This document shows, in pieces, positions 1-9,516 of a DNA stretch of 64,000 nucleotides. The stretch spans positions 62,001-126,000 of the forward strand of contig NZ_VWVV01000013.1 in assembly GCF_009830945.1 (NCBI RefSeq). Reading direction: 5' to 3'. How positions within the stretch are numbered: position 1 is the stretch's first letter; every line of letters starts with the position of its first letter. A program made the translations under genes and the position numbers. The notes beneath the pieces were generated by a model. It did no database searches, had not been told where the DNA came from, and saw only the letters and a list, made by a program, of their open reading frames with translations. Source of the stretch: Nocardiopsis sp. FR4. Lineage in GTDB: Bacteria > Actinomycetota > Actinomycetes > Streptosporangiales > Streptosporangiaceae.

Positions 1-733
1 AGTCGCGCACCCGCCGCAGGCCGTCGAGGTCGTCGGAGGAGACGGGCTCCTCCAGCCAGCGCACGTCCAGGTCGGCCAGGGGGCCGGCCAACCGGATCGC
101 CTGTTTGGCGGTGTAGCCGCCGTTGGCGTCGGCGAACAGCTCGGTCCCGGTTCCGACCGCCTCCCGGGCCAGGCGGAGCCGTTCCAGGTCGCGGTCCTCG
201 CGCGCGCCCCACGACTCCCCGATCTTGACCTTGACCCTGGTGAAGCCCTGCCCGTGCACCCAGTGCTCCAGCTGTTCGCGCAGCACGTCGTCGGTGTAGC
301 TGGTCAGGCCGCCGCTGCCGTACAGCGGCGCGCTCCGGTGGACGGCGCCGAGCAGCCGGTACAGGGGCAGGCCGAGCAGGCGCGCCTTGAGGTCCCACAG
401 CGCGGTCTCGACGGCGGAGACGGCGTAGCCCGCCGCGCCCGGCCTGCCCGCGTTGCGCACGGCGCGGACCATGGCCTCCAGGGAGGCGGGGACGTCGAGC
501 ACGGGACGGCCCCGCACCCGGTCGGCGAGCAGGTCGCGGACGACGGAGGCGCAGGCGGCGGGCCCGTAGGTCCAGCCCAGCCCCTCGTGTCCGCCCCCGC
601 TCACGCGGACGAGCACCATCGTGGTGGAGTCCCAGGTGAGCGTACCGTCCGCGGAGGGGCGGTCGGTGGGGACCGTGTAGACGGCCGCGCCCACCCCGCT
701 GACGGACGGATCGGCCGCGTCCCGCATCATCAT
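1..733 (-). CDS. Enolase-superfamily protein (mandelate racemase/muconate lactonising type), 3' end off the window
   Basis: About 244 N-terminal residues are visible. The family abstracts a proton alpha to a carboxylate in acid sugars or cycloalkenes, using Mg2+. The sequence shows the capping domain, then the barrel with KVKIG (the KxK catalytic lysine pair), DANGGY (first metal Asp) and WLEEPV (second metal Glu); the third metal ligand lies beyond the edge. Start ATG 733 is preceded by GAGGAGGGG and overlaps the TGA of the upstream oxidoreductase, so the two are translationally coupled. Two further in-frame ATGs follow directly, so the start is uncertain by two codons. A hydroxy-acid or sugar-acid catabolic role with its neighbour is inferred; the exact substrate cannot be read. 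Confidence 0.85.
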   Translation of the reverse strand, partial: MMMRDAADPSVSGVGAAVYTVPTDRPSADGTLTWDSTTMVLVRVSGGGHEGLGWTYGPAACASVVRDLLADRVRGRPVLDVPASLEAMVRAVRNAGRPGAAGYAVSAVETALWDLKARLLGLPLYRLLGAVHRSAPLYGSGGLTSYTDDVLREQLEHWVHGQGFTRVKVKIGESWGAREDRDLERLRLAREAVGTGTELFADANGGYTAKQAIRLAGPLADLDVRWLEEPVSSDDLDGLRRVRD

Positions 734-3700
734 CTCCCCTCCTCGGGCTCGGGGACGCGGACGGAGGCGCGGCCCACGCGTTCGGCCGCCTCCCGCATCT
801 CGTGCGCGTCGTAGGGGGGAACGCGGCGCGGGGGCGCGAAGCGGGTCGCGGCGCGCTCGGGCCGCTGCTCCGGCAGGGCGTCGCGCATGGCGAGGTCCAG
901 CGCCTCGGCGAGGTGGACCGCCTCGCGTCCGGTACCGGCCTGCTCGATCTGGGTGCGGCAGCTGAACCCGTCGGCGAGCAGGACGGCCCCCCGGTCGGCC
1001 CCGCGCACGGCGGGCAGCAGACCCGACTCGGCGACGGCCATGGAGACCTCGTAGTGCCCCTCCTCGAAGCCGAAGTTGCCCGCCAGGCCGCAGCAGCCGA
1101 CGTCGAGGACGTCCACGTCGGCGCCCGCGCGCTCCAGCAGGCGGGCGTCCTCCTCGAAGCCGAGGGCCGCGTGCTGGTGGCAGTGCGGCTGGGCGACGGC
1201 CGCCCGGCCCAGGCGGGGCGGATCCCAGTCGGGGGCGTACCGGTTGAGGAACTCCGAGAGCGTGAAGACCTGGGAGCGCAGCCGCTCGACGTCCTGGTCG
1301 TGCGGAAACAGCTCGGGTGCGTCGGCGCGGAAGACGGCCGTGCACGAGGGCTCCAGGCCGATGACGGGCGTACCCGAGCGGATGTCGTCGCGCAGGGTGG
1401 ACACCGTGCGTTGCAGGACCCGGCGCGCGACGCCCAACTGGCCGGTGGAGATCCAGGTCAGTCCGCAGCACAGGGTCCGCGGCGGCACCCGGACTCGGAA
1501 ACCCGCCGCCTCCAGGACCCGGACCGCCGCCGATCCGACGGCGGGGTGGAAGTTGTCGGTGAAGGTGTCCGGCCACAGGATCACCTCGCCGCGTTCACCG
1601 CCGCGCGAACCCCGTCTGCGCAGGGAGTCGCTGAAGCGGACCGGGGCGAACGGCGGCACCGGGCGCTGGGCCGCGACACCGCCGAGGCGCTTGCCCAGAC
1701 GGGTCAGCAGCGGTCGGGAGCTCAGCGCGTTCACCAGCCCGGGCGCCAGGGAGGCGGCCCGGGCCCACACGGGGAGCCAGCCGAGGCTGTAGTGCGCGGC
1801 GGGACGCACACGCCCGGCGTGGTGGTGGGCGAGGAACTCGGCCTTGTAGGTGGCCATGTCGACGTTGACGGGGCAGTCGGTCTTGCACCCCTTGCAGGCC
1901 AGGCACAGGTCCAGGGCGTGGTCGACCTCCTCGGAGCGCCATCCGCCCTCGACCACGTCGCCTTCGAGCATCTCGAACAGGAGCCGGGCGCGGCCCCGGG
2001 TGGAGTGCTCCTCCTCCCGGGTGACCCGGTAGCTGGGGCACATGACCCCGCCGCTGTCCTTGCGGCACTCTCCCACGCCCACGCAGCGCAGGACGGCCCT
2101 GCTGAAGTCGGCGTCGTCGTGCGGGTAGCCGAAGTAGGTGTCGGTCGGGGCGGGCTGGTAGTCGGTGCCCAGCCGCAGGTCCTCGTCGAGCCGGCGGGGA
2201 CCGCCGCCGTCGGGGGAGACGAGCTTGCCCGGGTTCATCCGGTCGTCGGGGTCGAAGATCCGCTTGACCTCGGAGAAGGCGGGCATCAGCTCCGGCCCGA
2301 ACATCTTCGGCCACAGCTCCGCGCGGGACTGGCCGTCCCCGTGCTCGCCCGAGAGCGAACCGCCGTAGGAGACCACCAGGTCGGCGGCGCGTTCGACGAA
2401 CCCCCGGAAGTCGGTGATCCCCTCGCGCGTGCGCAGGTCGAAGGGGATGCGCGTGTGCAGGCACCCGTGCCCGAAGTGCCCGTACAGGGAGGAGCGGTCC
2501 GCGAAGCCGAACTCCTCCATCAGCCTGTGCAGGTCGCGCAGGTAGTCCCCGAAGCGGTCGGGGGGCACCGCGGAGTCCTCCCAGCCCTCCCAGGTGTCGC
2601 GTTCGGCCGGGACCCGGGCCGTGGCGCCCAGGCCCGCCTCGCGCACCTTCCACATCTCGGCCACGTGTTCGGGGTCGTCGAAGACCCTGGTGTCCCCCGT
2701 GCTGCCGGAGGAGCGCACGGCGTCGGCGAAGTCCCGGGCACGGGAGGCGGCCTCCTCCCGGTTCTCCCCGCCGAACTGCACCATCAGCCAGCCGGGGCCC
2801 TCGGGCATCCGGGCCACCGCGTCGGGGTACAGGTGCTTGCGCCTCTCGTAGCCGATGAGCTTGTCGTCCAGCCCCTCCAGCGCGTAGGGCTCGTACTCCA
2901 GCACCTCGGGGACGGCGTCGGCGGCGGCGAAGATGTCGGAGTAGCCGCACACCGCCATCGCCATGGCCGCGGGTTCGGTGACCAGGCTCACCTCGGCGCG
3001 CAGGACCGTCACCAGGGTGCCCTCGGAGCCCACGAGCGCGGCGGCCAGGTCGAACCCGTTCTCGGGCAGCAGGGAGTCGAGGTTGTAGCCGGAGACGCGG
3101 CGGGGGATGTCGGGGAACCTGCGCCGGACGGCCGTGGCGTAGCGGTCCCGGACCCGGCGCAGGCCGCGGTAGATCTCGGCGCGGCGCCCGCCCTCGGCCA
3201 CGATGCGCTCGTACTCCTCGTCGGAGGTGGGCCCCACCCACATCCGGCACCCGTCGTAGGTGAGCACCTCCAGCCGGAGCACGTTGTCCACGGTCTTGCC
3301 GTAGGCCTGCGCGCTGGACCCGCAGGAGTTGTTGCCGATCATGCCGCCGATCGTGCAGTGGCTGTGGGTGGAGGGGCTCGGGCCGAAGACCAGTCCCTCC
3401 TCCACCCGGCTCGTCCGCTCGTTGAGGTGGTCCAGGACGATGCCCGGTTCGACGACGGCGGTGCGCTCGTCGGGGTCGATGCTGAGCACGCGCGTGCAGT
3501 ACTTGGACCAGTCGATCACGACCGCCGCGTTGCTGCACTGTCCCGCCAGGCTCGTGCCGCCGCCCCGGGAGAGCACGGGGGCGCCGTGTTCGCGGCACAC
3601 CGCCACGGCCTCGGCCCCGGCCTCGACCGTGCGGGGCACGACGACCCCCACGGGGACCTGTCGGTAGTTGGACGCGGCCGTCGCGTAGGTGGCGAGCGAA

Positions 3701-3846
3701 GCCGTGTCGAAGCGGACCTCGCCGTCCACCCTCGCGGCGAGGTCGCGGGCGAGTGCCTCGGCGTCGACGCCGGTGACCGTCGGCGCGGATTCCCGCCGGG
3801 GCGTTGGCAGGTTCACGGCCTCTCGGGCCGTCCATTCCGTCGGCAT
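730..3846 (-). CDS. FAD-binding oxidase / 4Fe-4S / CCG-domain fusion (D-2-hydroxyacid dehydrogenase-like)
   Basis: This 1038-residue protein resembles a fusion of a D-lactate or D-2-hydroxyacid dehydrogenase with a GlpC-like iron-sulfur subunit. In order: an FAD_binding_4 domain (LSRGGGTSLAGQ, then GGMIGNNSCGS), an FAD-oxidase C domain with GHFGHGCLHTRI and SGEHGDGQSR, a ferredoxin-like segment with CLACKGCKTDCP, and two cysteine-rich CCG modules (RTLCCGLTW and DVGCCGLAGNFG). Electrons from the oxidised hydroxy acid would pass through FAD and FeS to quinone; the family acts at the membrane face. I chose ATG 3846; an upstream in-frame extension to 4002 has actinobacterial GC but no homologous content. 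It is the first gene of an operon with the enolase-superfamily gene. The substrate is unknown. Confidence 0.88.
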   Translation of the reverse strand: MPTEWTAREAVNLPTPRRESAPTVTGVDAEALARDLAARVDGEVRFDTASLATYATAASNYRQVPVGVVVPRTVEAGAEAVAVCREHGAPVLSRGGGTSLAGQCSNAAVVIDWSKYCTRVLSIDPDERTAVVEPGIVLDHLNERTSRVEEGLVFGPSPSTHSHCTIGGMIGNNSCGSSAQAYGKTVDNVLRLEVLTYDGCRMWVGPTSDEEYERIVAEGGRRAEIYRGLRRVRDRYATAVRRRFPDIPRRVSGYNLDSLLPENGFDLAAALVGSEGTLVTVLRAEVSLVTEPAAMAMAVCGYSDIFAAADAVPEVLEYEPYALEGLDDKLIGYERRKHLYPDAVARMPEGPGWLMVQFGGENREEAASRARDFADAVRSSGSTGDTRVFDDPEHVAEMWKVREAGLGATARVPAERDTWEGWEDSAVPPDRFGDYLRDLHRLMEEFGFADRSSLYGHFGHGCLHTRIPFDLRTREGITDFRGFVERAADLVVSYGGSLSGEHGDGQSRAELWPKMFGPELMPAFSEVKRIFDPDDRMNPGKLVSPDGGGPRRLDEDLRLGTDYQPAPTDTYFGYPHDDADFSRAVLRCVGVGECRKDSGGVMCPSYRVTREEEHSTRGRARLLFEMLEGDVVEGGWRSEEVDHALDLCLACKGCKTDCPVNVDMATYKAEFLAHHHAGRVRPAAHYSLGWLPVWARAASLAPGLVNALSSRPLLTRLGKRLGGVAAQRPVPPFAPVRFSDSLRRRGSRGGERGEVILWPDTFTDNFHPAVGSAAVRVLEAAGFRVRVPPRTLCCGLTWISTGQLGVARRVLQRTVSTLRDDIRSGTPVIGLEPSCTAVFRADAPELFPHDQDVERLRSQVFTLSEFLNRYAPDWDPPRLGRAAVAQPHCHQHAALGFEEDARLLERAGADVDVLDVGCCGLAGNFGFEEGHYEVSMAVAESGLLPAVRGADRGAVLLADGFSCRTQIEQAGTGREAVHLAEALDLAMRDALPEQRPERAATRFAPPRRVPPYDAHEMREAAERVGRASVRVPEPEEGR

Positions 3847-4067
3847 GGTGTCCGTCCATCGGATCCGGGAACGCGGAAGGCGGCCTCCGCGGCGGACGCG
3901 GAGCCACCCGCCGCCCCTAACCGTCTCCGTTCCGACGAAACCTCGTGTCCGCGTCCCGTGGGACAGAGATGACGCGGCGATGACCCCGAAGGTGAATGAC
4001 ACCGAGAGCGGTCGGGTAGTCGCGGCAGCGAAGGGCTCCCGTGACCGGAGGAGACGGTGCGGGTGGA

Positions 4068-4089
4068 CCCGCCCGCGGTAGCGGGCGGG
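4068..4089. other. GC-rich hairpin in the divergent promoter region
   Basis: A perfect 9-bp inverted repeat (CCCGCCCGC, loop GGTA, GCGGGCGGG) lies between the divergent oxidoreductase and ThDP-enzyme genes, 53 bp before the latter's start. It could be a 5'-leader structure or an operator. No function is shown by sequence alone. Confidence 0.5.
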
Positions 4090-4142
4090 GACGCCGCGAG
4101 CGCGGAGCCGATCACGGTGTCGATCCCAGGAGGGAAACGGTC

Positions 4143-5930
4143 ATGGCGGAACTGGTGTCCGACTACGTACTGAAGCGTCTGCGGGAATGGGGGGTGGAGC
4201 ACGTCTTCTCCTACGCGGGCGACGGCATCAACGGCCTGCTCGCGGCGTGGGACAGAGCCGAGAACAACCCCCGCTTCATCCAGTCCAGACACGAGGAGCT
4301 GGCGGCTTTCGAGGCCACCGGGTACGCCAAGTTCTCCGGCCGCGTGGGCGTGTGCGCGGCCACCTCCGGACCGGGGGCCATCCACCTGCTGAACGGCCTC
4401 TACGACGCCAAGCTCGACCACGTGCCGGTGGTGGCGATCATCGGCCAGACCGACCGCAGCGCGATGGGCGGCTCCTACCAGCAGGAGGTCGACCTGATGT
4501 CGCTGTACAAGGACGTGGCCAGCGACTACCTCCAGATGGTCACCGTTCCCGAGCAGCTGCCCAACGTGCTGGACCGGGCGTTCCGGATCGCCGCCAGCAG
4601 GCGGACGGTGACGGCCATCATCATTCCGGGCGACGTCCAGGAGCTGGAGTACTCCCCGCCCGAGCACGAGTTCAAGATGGTGCCCTCCAGCCTGGGGATG
4701 CCCGCACCGCAGTCCACCCCGTCCGCCGAGGGGCTGGCCCAGGCCGCCGAGATCCTCAACTCGGGCGAGCGCGTCGCGATGCTGATCGGCCAGGGCGCCA
4801 GGGGCGCGGCGGACGAGGTCGCGGAGATGGCCGACAAGCTCGGCGCCGGAGTGGCCAAGGCCCTCCTGGGCAAGGACGCGCTGCCCGACGACCTGCCCTT
4901 CGTCACCGGTGCGATCGGACTGCTGGGCACCCGGCCCTCCTACGAGCTGATGCGGGACTGCGACACCCTGCTCATGGTGGGCTCCAGCTTCCCCTACACC
5001 CAGTTCATGCCGGAGTTCGGCCAGGCGCGCGCCGTCCAGATCGACATCGACCCGGCCATGGTCGGTATGCGGTACCCGTTCGAGTGCAACCTGGTCGGCG
5101 ACGCCGCCGAGACGCTGCGGATGCTGCTGCCTCTGGTCGACCGCAAGGCCGACCGCTCCTGGCGGGAGAAGGTCGAGGAGGACGTGAGGCGCTGGTACGA
5201 GGTGATGGAGCGGCGGGCCCACGTGGACGCCGACCCGGTCAACCCCGAGCGCGTCTTCCACGAGCTGTCGCCGATGCTGCCCGACGACGTCGTCGTGACC
5301 GCGGACTCGGGCTCGGTGGCCAACTGGTACGCGCGTCACCTGAAGTTCCGCAAGGGGATGCGCGGTTCCCTGTCGGGGACGCTGGCCACCATGTGCCCCG
5401 GCGCCCCGTACGCCACGGGGGCGAAGTTCGCCCACCCGGAACGTCCGGTGATCGCGTTCGTCGGCGACGGCGCCATGCAGATGAGCGGCCTCAACGAGCT
5501 GATCACCATCAACCACTACGCGAAGGAGTGGGACGACCCCCGGGTGATCATCGCCGTGCTGAACAACGGCGACCTCAACCAGGTGACGTGGGAGCTGCGC
5601 GCCATGGGCGACGCGCCCCAGTTCATCCCCTCCCAGCGCATCCCCGACTTCCCGTACGCCGGGTTCGCCGAGAGCATCGGGATGCTGGGGATCAAGGTCA
5701 ACGACCCCGGCGACGTCCGGGGGGCGTGGGAGCGGGCGCTGGCCGCGGACCGGCCCTGCGTGGTCGAGTTCGTCACCGACCCGACCATCCCGCCGATCCC
5801 GCCGCACGCGACGCTGGAGCAGATGGAGAGCGTGGCCAAGGCCCTGGCCAAGGGCGACCCGGAGGCCTGGGATGTGGTCAAGCAGGGGGTCAAGTCCAAG
5901 GCCCAGGACTTCATCCCGGGCGGACGGTGA
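4143..5930 (+). CDS. Pyruvate dehydrogenase (quinone)/pyruvate oxidase-like ThDP enzyme
   Basis: This 595-residue protein has the acetolactate synthase / pyruvate oxidase layout: an N-terminal pyrimidine-binding domain with the catalytic Glu in SRHEELAAFEATGYA, a central FAD/DHAP-like domain, and a C-terminal domain with the ThDP motif GDGAMQ ending at NN some 27 residues later. It probably decarboxylates pyruvate or another 2-oxo acid, with quinone or oxygen as acceptor (PoxB-like). ATG 4143 follows AGGAGGGAAA at good spacing. It is transcribed alone and divergently from the FAD/FeS oxidoreductase. The PoxB assignment rests on overall similarity; an oxalyl- or sulfopyruvate-type activity is not excluded. 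Confidence 0.85.
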   Translation: MAELVSDYVLKRLREWGVEHVFSYAGDGINGLLAAWDRAENNPRFIQSRHEELAAFEATGYAKFSGRVGVCAATSGPGAIHLLNGLYDAKLDHVPVVAIIGQTDRSAMGGSYQQEVDLMSLYKDVASDYLQMVTVPEQLPNVLDRAFRIAASRRTVTAIIIPGDVQELEYSPPEHEFKMVPSSLGMPAPQSTPSAEGLAQAAEILNSGERVAMLIGQGARGAADEVAEMADKLGAGVAKALLGKDALPDDLPFVTGAIGLLGTRPSYELMRDCDTLLMVGSSFPYTQFMPEFGQARAVQIDIDPAMVGMRYPFECNLVGDAAETLRMLLPLVDRKADRSWREKVEEDVRRWYEVMERRAHVDADPVNPERVFHELSPMLPDDVVVTADSGSVANWYARHLKFRKGMRGSLSGTLATMCPGAPYATGAKFAHPERPVIAFVGDGAMQMSGLNELITINHYAKEWDDPRVIIAVLNNGDLNQVTWELRAMGDAPQFIPSQRIPDFPYAGFAESIGMLGIKVNDPGDVRGAWERALAADRPCVVEFVTDPTIPPIPPHATLEQMESVAKALAKGDPEAWDVVKQGVKSKAQDFIPGGR

Positions 5931-5940
5931 CGGTGGCGTC

Positions 5941-5962
5941 GCGGGACCCGTCACGGTCCCGC
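5941..5962 (+). terminator. Hairpin terminator after the ThDP enzyme
   Basis: A perfect 8-bp stem (GCGGGACC, 6-nt loop, GGTCCCGC) begins 11 bp after the stop codon. There is no T tract, as is common in actinobacteria. Confidence 0.6.
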
Positions 5963-5977
5963 GCACGTCCGTGAGAT

Positions 5978-6015
5978 CGCGGCCGGGGCGGTGGTACGGT
6001 ACCGCCCCGGCCGCG
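5978..6015 (+). other. 15-bp perfect inverted repeat just before the GH15 gene
   Basis: A 15-bp perfect stem (arms 5978-5992 and 6001-6015, loop GGTACGGT) ends 22 bp before the TTG start of the GH15 gene. It may be a second terminator for the upstream gene or a structure in the GH15 leader. Its position just outside the ribosome binding site could influence translation. Confidence 0.55.
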
Positions 6016-6037
6016 GAGCGAGGGAACGGAGGACCGG

Positions 6038-7891
6038 TTGGCCCTTCCCATCGAGGACTACGCGTTCCTGGGAAACATGGAGACCGCCGCCCTGGTCGGC
6101 GCGGACGGGAGCGTGGACTGGCTGTGCCTACCGCGGTTCGACTCGGGGGCCTGCTTCGCGGCGCTCCTGGGCGGCCCGGGAAACGGCCGCTGGACCATGG
6201 CCCCGGTCGGGGAGCACCGGATGTCGGCGCGCCGGTACCGGCCCGACAGCCTGGTCCTGGAGACCGAGTTCCGCTGCGCCGAGGGCACGGTGCGAGTCGT
6301 CGACTGCATGCCCGTGGGCACTCACCGCACGGGCATGGTGCGCCGTGTGGAGGGTGTGGAGGGACGCGTGCGCATGCGTTCCGAGGCGGTGGTGCGCTTC
6401 GACTACGGTTCGGTCGTGCCGTGGGTGCGCCGGGACGGGCGGCGGCTGCACCTCGTCGCCGGCCCCGACGACTGCTACCTGGACTCCGACGTGGAGTTCG
6501 GGTTCGGGCCGGGGGCGGATCCGGCCGCGGAGTTCACGATCGCGGCGGGGGACCGCGCGGACTTCGGCCTCACCTGGGTGCCGCCGCGCTCCCCGGAGCC
6601 GGAACCGTTCGACGTCGGTGCGGTCATCGCGCACACGGACCTGTTCTGGCGGGGGTGGGCGTCCCGGTGCGGCTACGAGGGCCGGTACCGCGACGCGGTC
6701 GTCAGGTCCCTGATCACCCTCAAGGCCCTGACACACGCCCCGGGCGGCGGCATGGTGGCCGCCGCCACCGCCTCGCTGCCCGAGCAGCTCGGCGGCGTGC
6801 GCAACTGGGACTACAGGTACTGCTGGCTGCGCGACGCGACGCTGACCCTGCTCACCCTCCTGGAGTCCGGGTACACGGAGGCGGCCGTCGCGTGGCGCGA
6901 GTGGCTGCTGCGCGCCGTCGCGGGCGAGCCCGCGCAGATGCGGATCATGTACGGCATCGAGGGGGAGCGCAGGCTGCCCGAACTGGAGCTGGAGTGGCTC
7001 TCCGGCTACGAGGGGTCCGTCCCCGTCAGGATCGGCAACGAGGCGGCCCGCCAGTGGCAGCTCGACGTCTACGGCGAGGTGATGGACGTCTTCCACCAGT
7101 CCAGGATCCACGGGATCCCGCCCCAGGAGCCGGCCTGGCGGCTCCAGCGCTCCCTGATGGACTTCCTGGAGTCGCACTGGCGCGACCCCGACAACGGGAT
7201 CTGGGAGATGCGCGGTCCCCGGAGGCAGTTCACGCACTCCAAGATCATGGCGTGGACCGCCGTGGACCGAGCCGTCAAGGGGATCGAGATGTTCGGGCTG
7301 GAGGGCCCGGTGAACGACTGGCGGCGCCTGCGCGAGGAGATCTTCCGGGACGTGTGCGCGAACGGCTACGACGCCGAGCGCCGCACCTTCACCCAGTACT
7401 ACGGGTCCTCGTCCCTGGACGCCGCGCTGCTGATGACCAGCAGCGTGGGGTTCCTCCCCGCCACCGACGAACGCATGAGGGGGACCGTGGCGGCCGTCCA
7501 ACGCGAGCTGTGCCGCGACGGCCTGGTGCAGCGCTACTCCATGGAGGAGGCGACGCGGCGGGTGGACGGCCTCCCGCCGGGCGAGGGCGTGTTCCTGCCC
7601 TGCACCTTCTGGCTCGCCGACAACCTCATCATGCAGGGCCGCGCCGAGGAGGGCAGGGACCGCTTCGAGCACCTGCTGTCCCTGCGCAACGACCTGGGGC
7701 TGCTGTCTGAGGAGTACGACCCCGACACCGGAAGGCTGATCGGCAACTTCCCCCAGGCCCTGTCCCACATCGCCCTGGTCGACACCGCCTTCGAACTGGA
7801 GCGGGGCCGCCGCGGTCCGTCGCGGCAGAGGTCGGGGACCGGGGGGCGGGTGACCGCGCCGCGGGACCGACGAGTCGACGAGTCGACATGA
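6038..7891 (+). CDS. Glycoside hydrolase family 15 protein (trehalase/glucoamylase-like), copy 1
   Basis: This 617-residue protein matches the actinobacterial GH15 group that includes mycobacterial-type trehalase. The N-terminal beta-sandwich opens with IEDYAFLGNMETAALVG and GSVDWLCLPRFDS. The (alpha/alpha)6 barrel carries RNWDYRYCWLRDA, the catalytic Glu region NGIWEMRG and a late acidic motif LLSEEYDP followed by GNFPQALSH. It likely hydrolyses trehalose or a short alpha-glucan in the cytosol; no signal peptide is seen. The TTG start at 6038 follows GGAGGACC. A second GH15 gene is at 49.1-50.9 kb. It is monocistronic and converges on the MFS gene with a shared terminator. Confidence 0.9.
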   Translation: MALPIEDYAFLGNMETAALVGADGSVDWLCLPRFDSGACFAALLGGPGNGRWTMAPVGEHRMSARRYRPDSLVLETEFRCAEGTVRVVDCMPVGTHRTGMVRRVEGVEGRVRMRSEAVVRFDYGSVVPWVRRDGRRLHLVAGPDDCYLDSDVEFGFGPGADPAAEFTIAAGDRADFGLTWVPPRSPEPEPFDVGAVIAHTDLFWRGWASRCGYEGRYRDAVVRSLITLKALTHAPGGGMVAAATASLPEQLGGVRNWDYRYCWLRDATLTLLTLLESGYTEAAVAWREWLLRAVAGEPAQMRIMYGIEGERRLPELELEWLSGYEGSVPVRIGNEAARQWQLDVYGEVMDVFHQSRIHGIPPQEPAWRLQRSLMDFLESHWRDPDNGIWEMRGPRRQFTHSKIMAWTAVDRAVKGIEMFGLEGPVNDWRRLREEIFRDVCANGYDAERRTFTQYYGSSSLDAALLMTSSVGFLPATDERMRGTVAAVQRELCRDGLVQRYSMEEATRRVDGLPPGEGVFLPCTFWLADNLIMQGRAEEGRDRFEHLLSLRNDLGLLSEEYDPDTGRLIGNFPQALSHIALVDTAFELERGRRGPSRQRSGTGGRVTAPRDRRVDEST

Positions 7892-7894
7892 CGA

Positions 7895-7930
7895 CGGGGC
7901 GACAGGTCGGCGAACCGGCCTGTCGCCCCG
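7895..7930. terminator. Bidirectional hairpin terminator
   Basis: A 12-bp perfect stem (CGGGGCGACAGG and its complement) lies between the convergent GH15 and MFS genes and ends 11 bp before the MFS stop codon. It can serve both transcripts. Confidence 0.8.
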
Positions 7931-7940
7931 CGCGGGCGCG

Positions 7941-9308
7941 CTACGGCGTGGGGTCGGGGTCGGTGCCCTCCACGTGCAGGTCGACCCCCTTGGGCTCCTT
8001 GACCAACGAGACGCCGGCGAAGGAGACCGCGGCGAGCACGACGATGTAGGCGCCGATGGACCACGAGGCCCCGGTCTCGGTGAGCAGGAGTTCGGCGATC
8101 ATGGGCGCGAAGGCGCCGCCGAGGATCGCGCCGAGGGCGTAACCGATGGAGACGCCGGAGTAGCGGATCTCGGCCGGGAACATCTCCGCGTACAGGGCCG
8201 ACTGGGGTCCGTAGCTGAAGCCGAGGGTCAGCGTGAAGACGAGCAGGCCCACGAAGTACAGGTAGATGTTGGCGGTGTCGACCAGGAACCACATCGGCAC
8301 CGCCCAGGCTGCCAGCAGCACGTAGCCGAGCTGGAAGGTCCGCACCCGGCCGAGCCTGTCGCTCAGGATGCCGCCGTACAGCGTGGAGGCGAGCCAGCCG
8401 AACGAGGCGAGGGTGGTGGCCAGCAGCACGGGGCCGCGTTCCATGCCCAGGCCGAACTCCTCCACCGGCCGGGAGGCGTAGGTGGCCAGGTAGGCGATGA
8501 CGAGGTACCCGGCGGCGTTGTTGGCGACGAAGATCAGCGCCGACAGCACCACCTCGCGGCTGTTGCGGCGCAGCAGTCGGCCCAGGGGCGCGGAGGCCTG
8601 CGCCCGGCGCTTCTGCATCAGCTGGAAGACGGGCGACTCCTCGACCGACTTGCGGATGAGGTGGCCGACGATGATCAGCACGAAGGAGAGCAGGAAGGGG
8701 ATGCGCCAGCCCCAGGCCAGGAACGCGTCAGCGCCGATGGTGGCGGTGAGCACCCACACGACGAAGGTCGCCAGGATCATGCCGCAGGGGACGCCGATCT
8801 GGGGGTAGGCGCCGAAGAAGCCGCGTTTGCTGACCGGCGCGTGCTCCACCGACATCAGCGCCGCGCCGCCCCACTCGCCGCCCGCGGAGAAGCCCTGGGC
8901 GATGCGCAGCAGGATCAGCAGGACGGGCGCGGCCACGCCGATCTGGGCGTAGGTGGGCAGGACGCCGATGAGGAAGGTGGCCAGGCCCATCATGACGAGG
9001 GTCCCCACCAGGACCCGCTTGCGGCCGAACCGGTCCCCGAGGGCACCGGCGACGATCGCGCCGAGGGGGCGGAAGAGGAAGGAGATGCCGATCGTCGCGA
9101 AGGACAGCACCTGGGCCAGCGCGGGGTTGGCACCGGAGAGCGGGGCCAGGAAGAGGGGGGCGAGCACCAGGCCCGCGGCCTGGGCGTAGATGAAGAAGTC
9201 GTACCACTCGATGGTGGTTCCGACCATGGTGCCCGCGAGGACGCGGCGCCGTTCCCTGGTGTCGGCGGCGCCGGCCGGCTGGGTGGCCGGGGGATCGGAA
9301 TGTGCCAT
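7941..9308 (-). CDS. MFS transporter, metabolite:H+ symporter (MHS) type
   Basis: This 455-residue protein has 12 predicted membrane helices. It carries the MFS loop 2-3 signature GALGDRFGRKRVLVG, the MHS-type opening GTTIEWYDFFIYAQ, and the motif FSAGGEWGGAALM in helix 4. The family (ShiA, ProP, KgtP types) imports carboxylates or osmolytes with protons. ATG 9308 is used. A dyad that looks like a TetR-type operator lies about 210 bp upstream, but no TetR gene is near. The substrate is not predictable from sequence. Confidence 0.9.
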   Translation of the reverse strand: MAHSDPPATQPAGAADTRERRRVLAGTMVGTTIEWYDFFIYAQAAGLVLAPLFLAPLSGANPALAQVLSFATIGISFLFRPLGAIVAGALGDRFGRKRVLVGTLVMMGLATFLIGVLPTYAQIGVAAPVLLILLRIAQGFSAGGEWGGAALMSVEHAPVSKRGFFGAYPQIGVPCGMILATFVVWVLTATIGADAFLAWGWRIPFLLSFVLIIVGHLIRKSVEESPVFQLMQKRRAQASAPLGRLLRRNSREVVLSALIFVANNAAGYLVIAYLATYASRPVEEFGLGMERGPVLLATTLASFGWLASTLYGGILSDRLGRVRTFQLGYVLLAAWAVPMWFLVDTANIYLYFVGLLVFTLTLGFSYGPQSALYAEMFPAEIRYSGVSIGYALGAILGGAFAPMIAELLLTETGASWSIGAYIVVLAAVSFAGVSLVKEPKGVDLHVEGTDPDPTP

Positions 9309-9516
9309 GGGTGCTCCGTATGTTCTCTGCCGACCGGGGTCGGGTTCCTCTCGCGGCTCCCGGCCGGGGCGGCCACGACGGTGGGGCCTCCCGTCCCCCG
9401 GAGCCGCACGCGGCGACGGGGGCGACCATCGGCCTGAGCCTCAGGACACCATGCCATGTGACTCAGGGCACTTTCTACACCGGGGGCGGTTTTTCGCAGC
9501 TCGGAGCGCATGTACC

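Noticed and set aside
802..3972. A 1056-codon plus-strand open frame
   Set aside because: It is antisense to the FAD/FeS oxidoreductase and exists because high-GC codon bias leaves the opposite frame open. The translation is Gly/Ala/Val-rich with no domain.
3813..5966. A 717-codon minus-strand open frame
   Set aside because: It lies antisense to the ThDP enzyme gene, whose motifs and ribosome binding site are clear. The antisense translation has no recognisable features.
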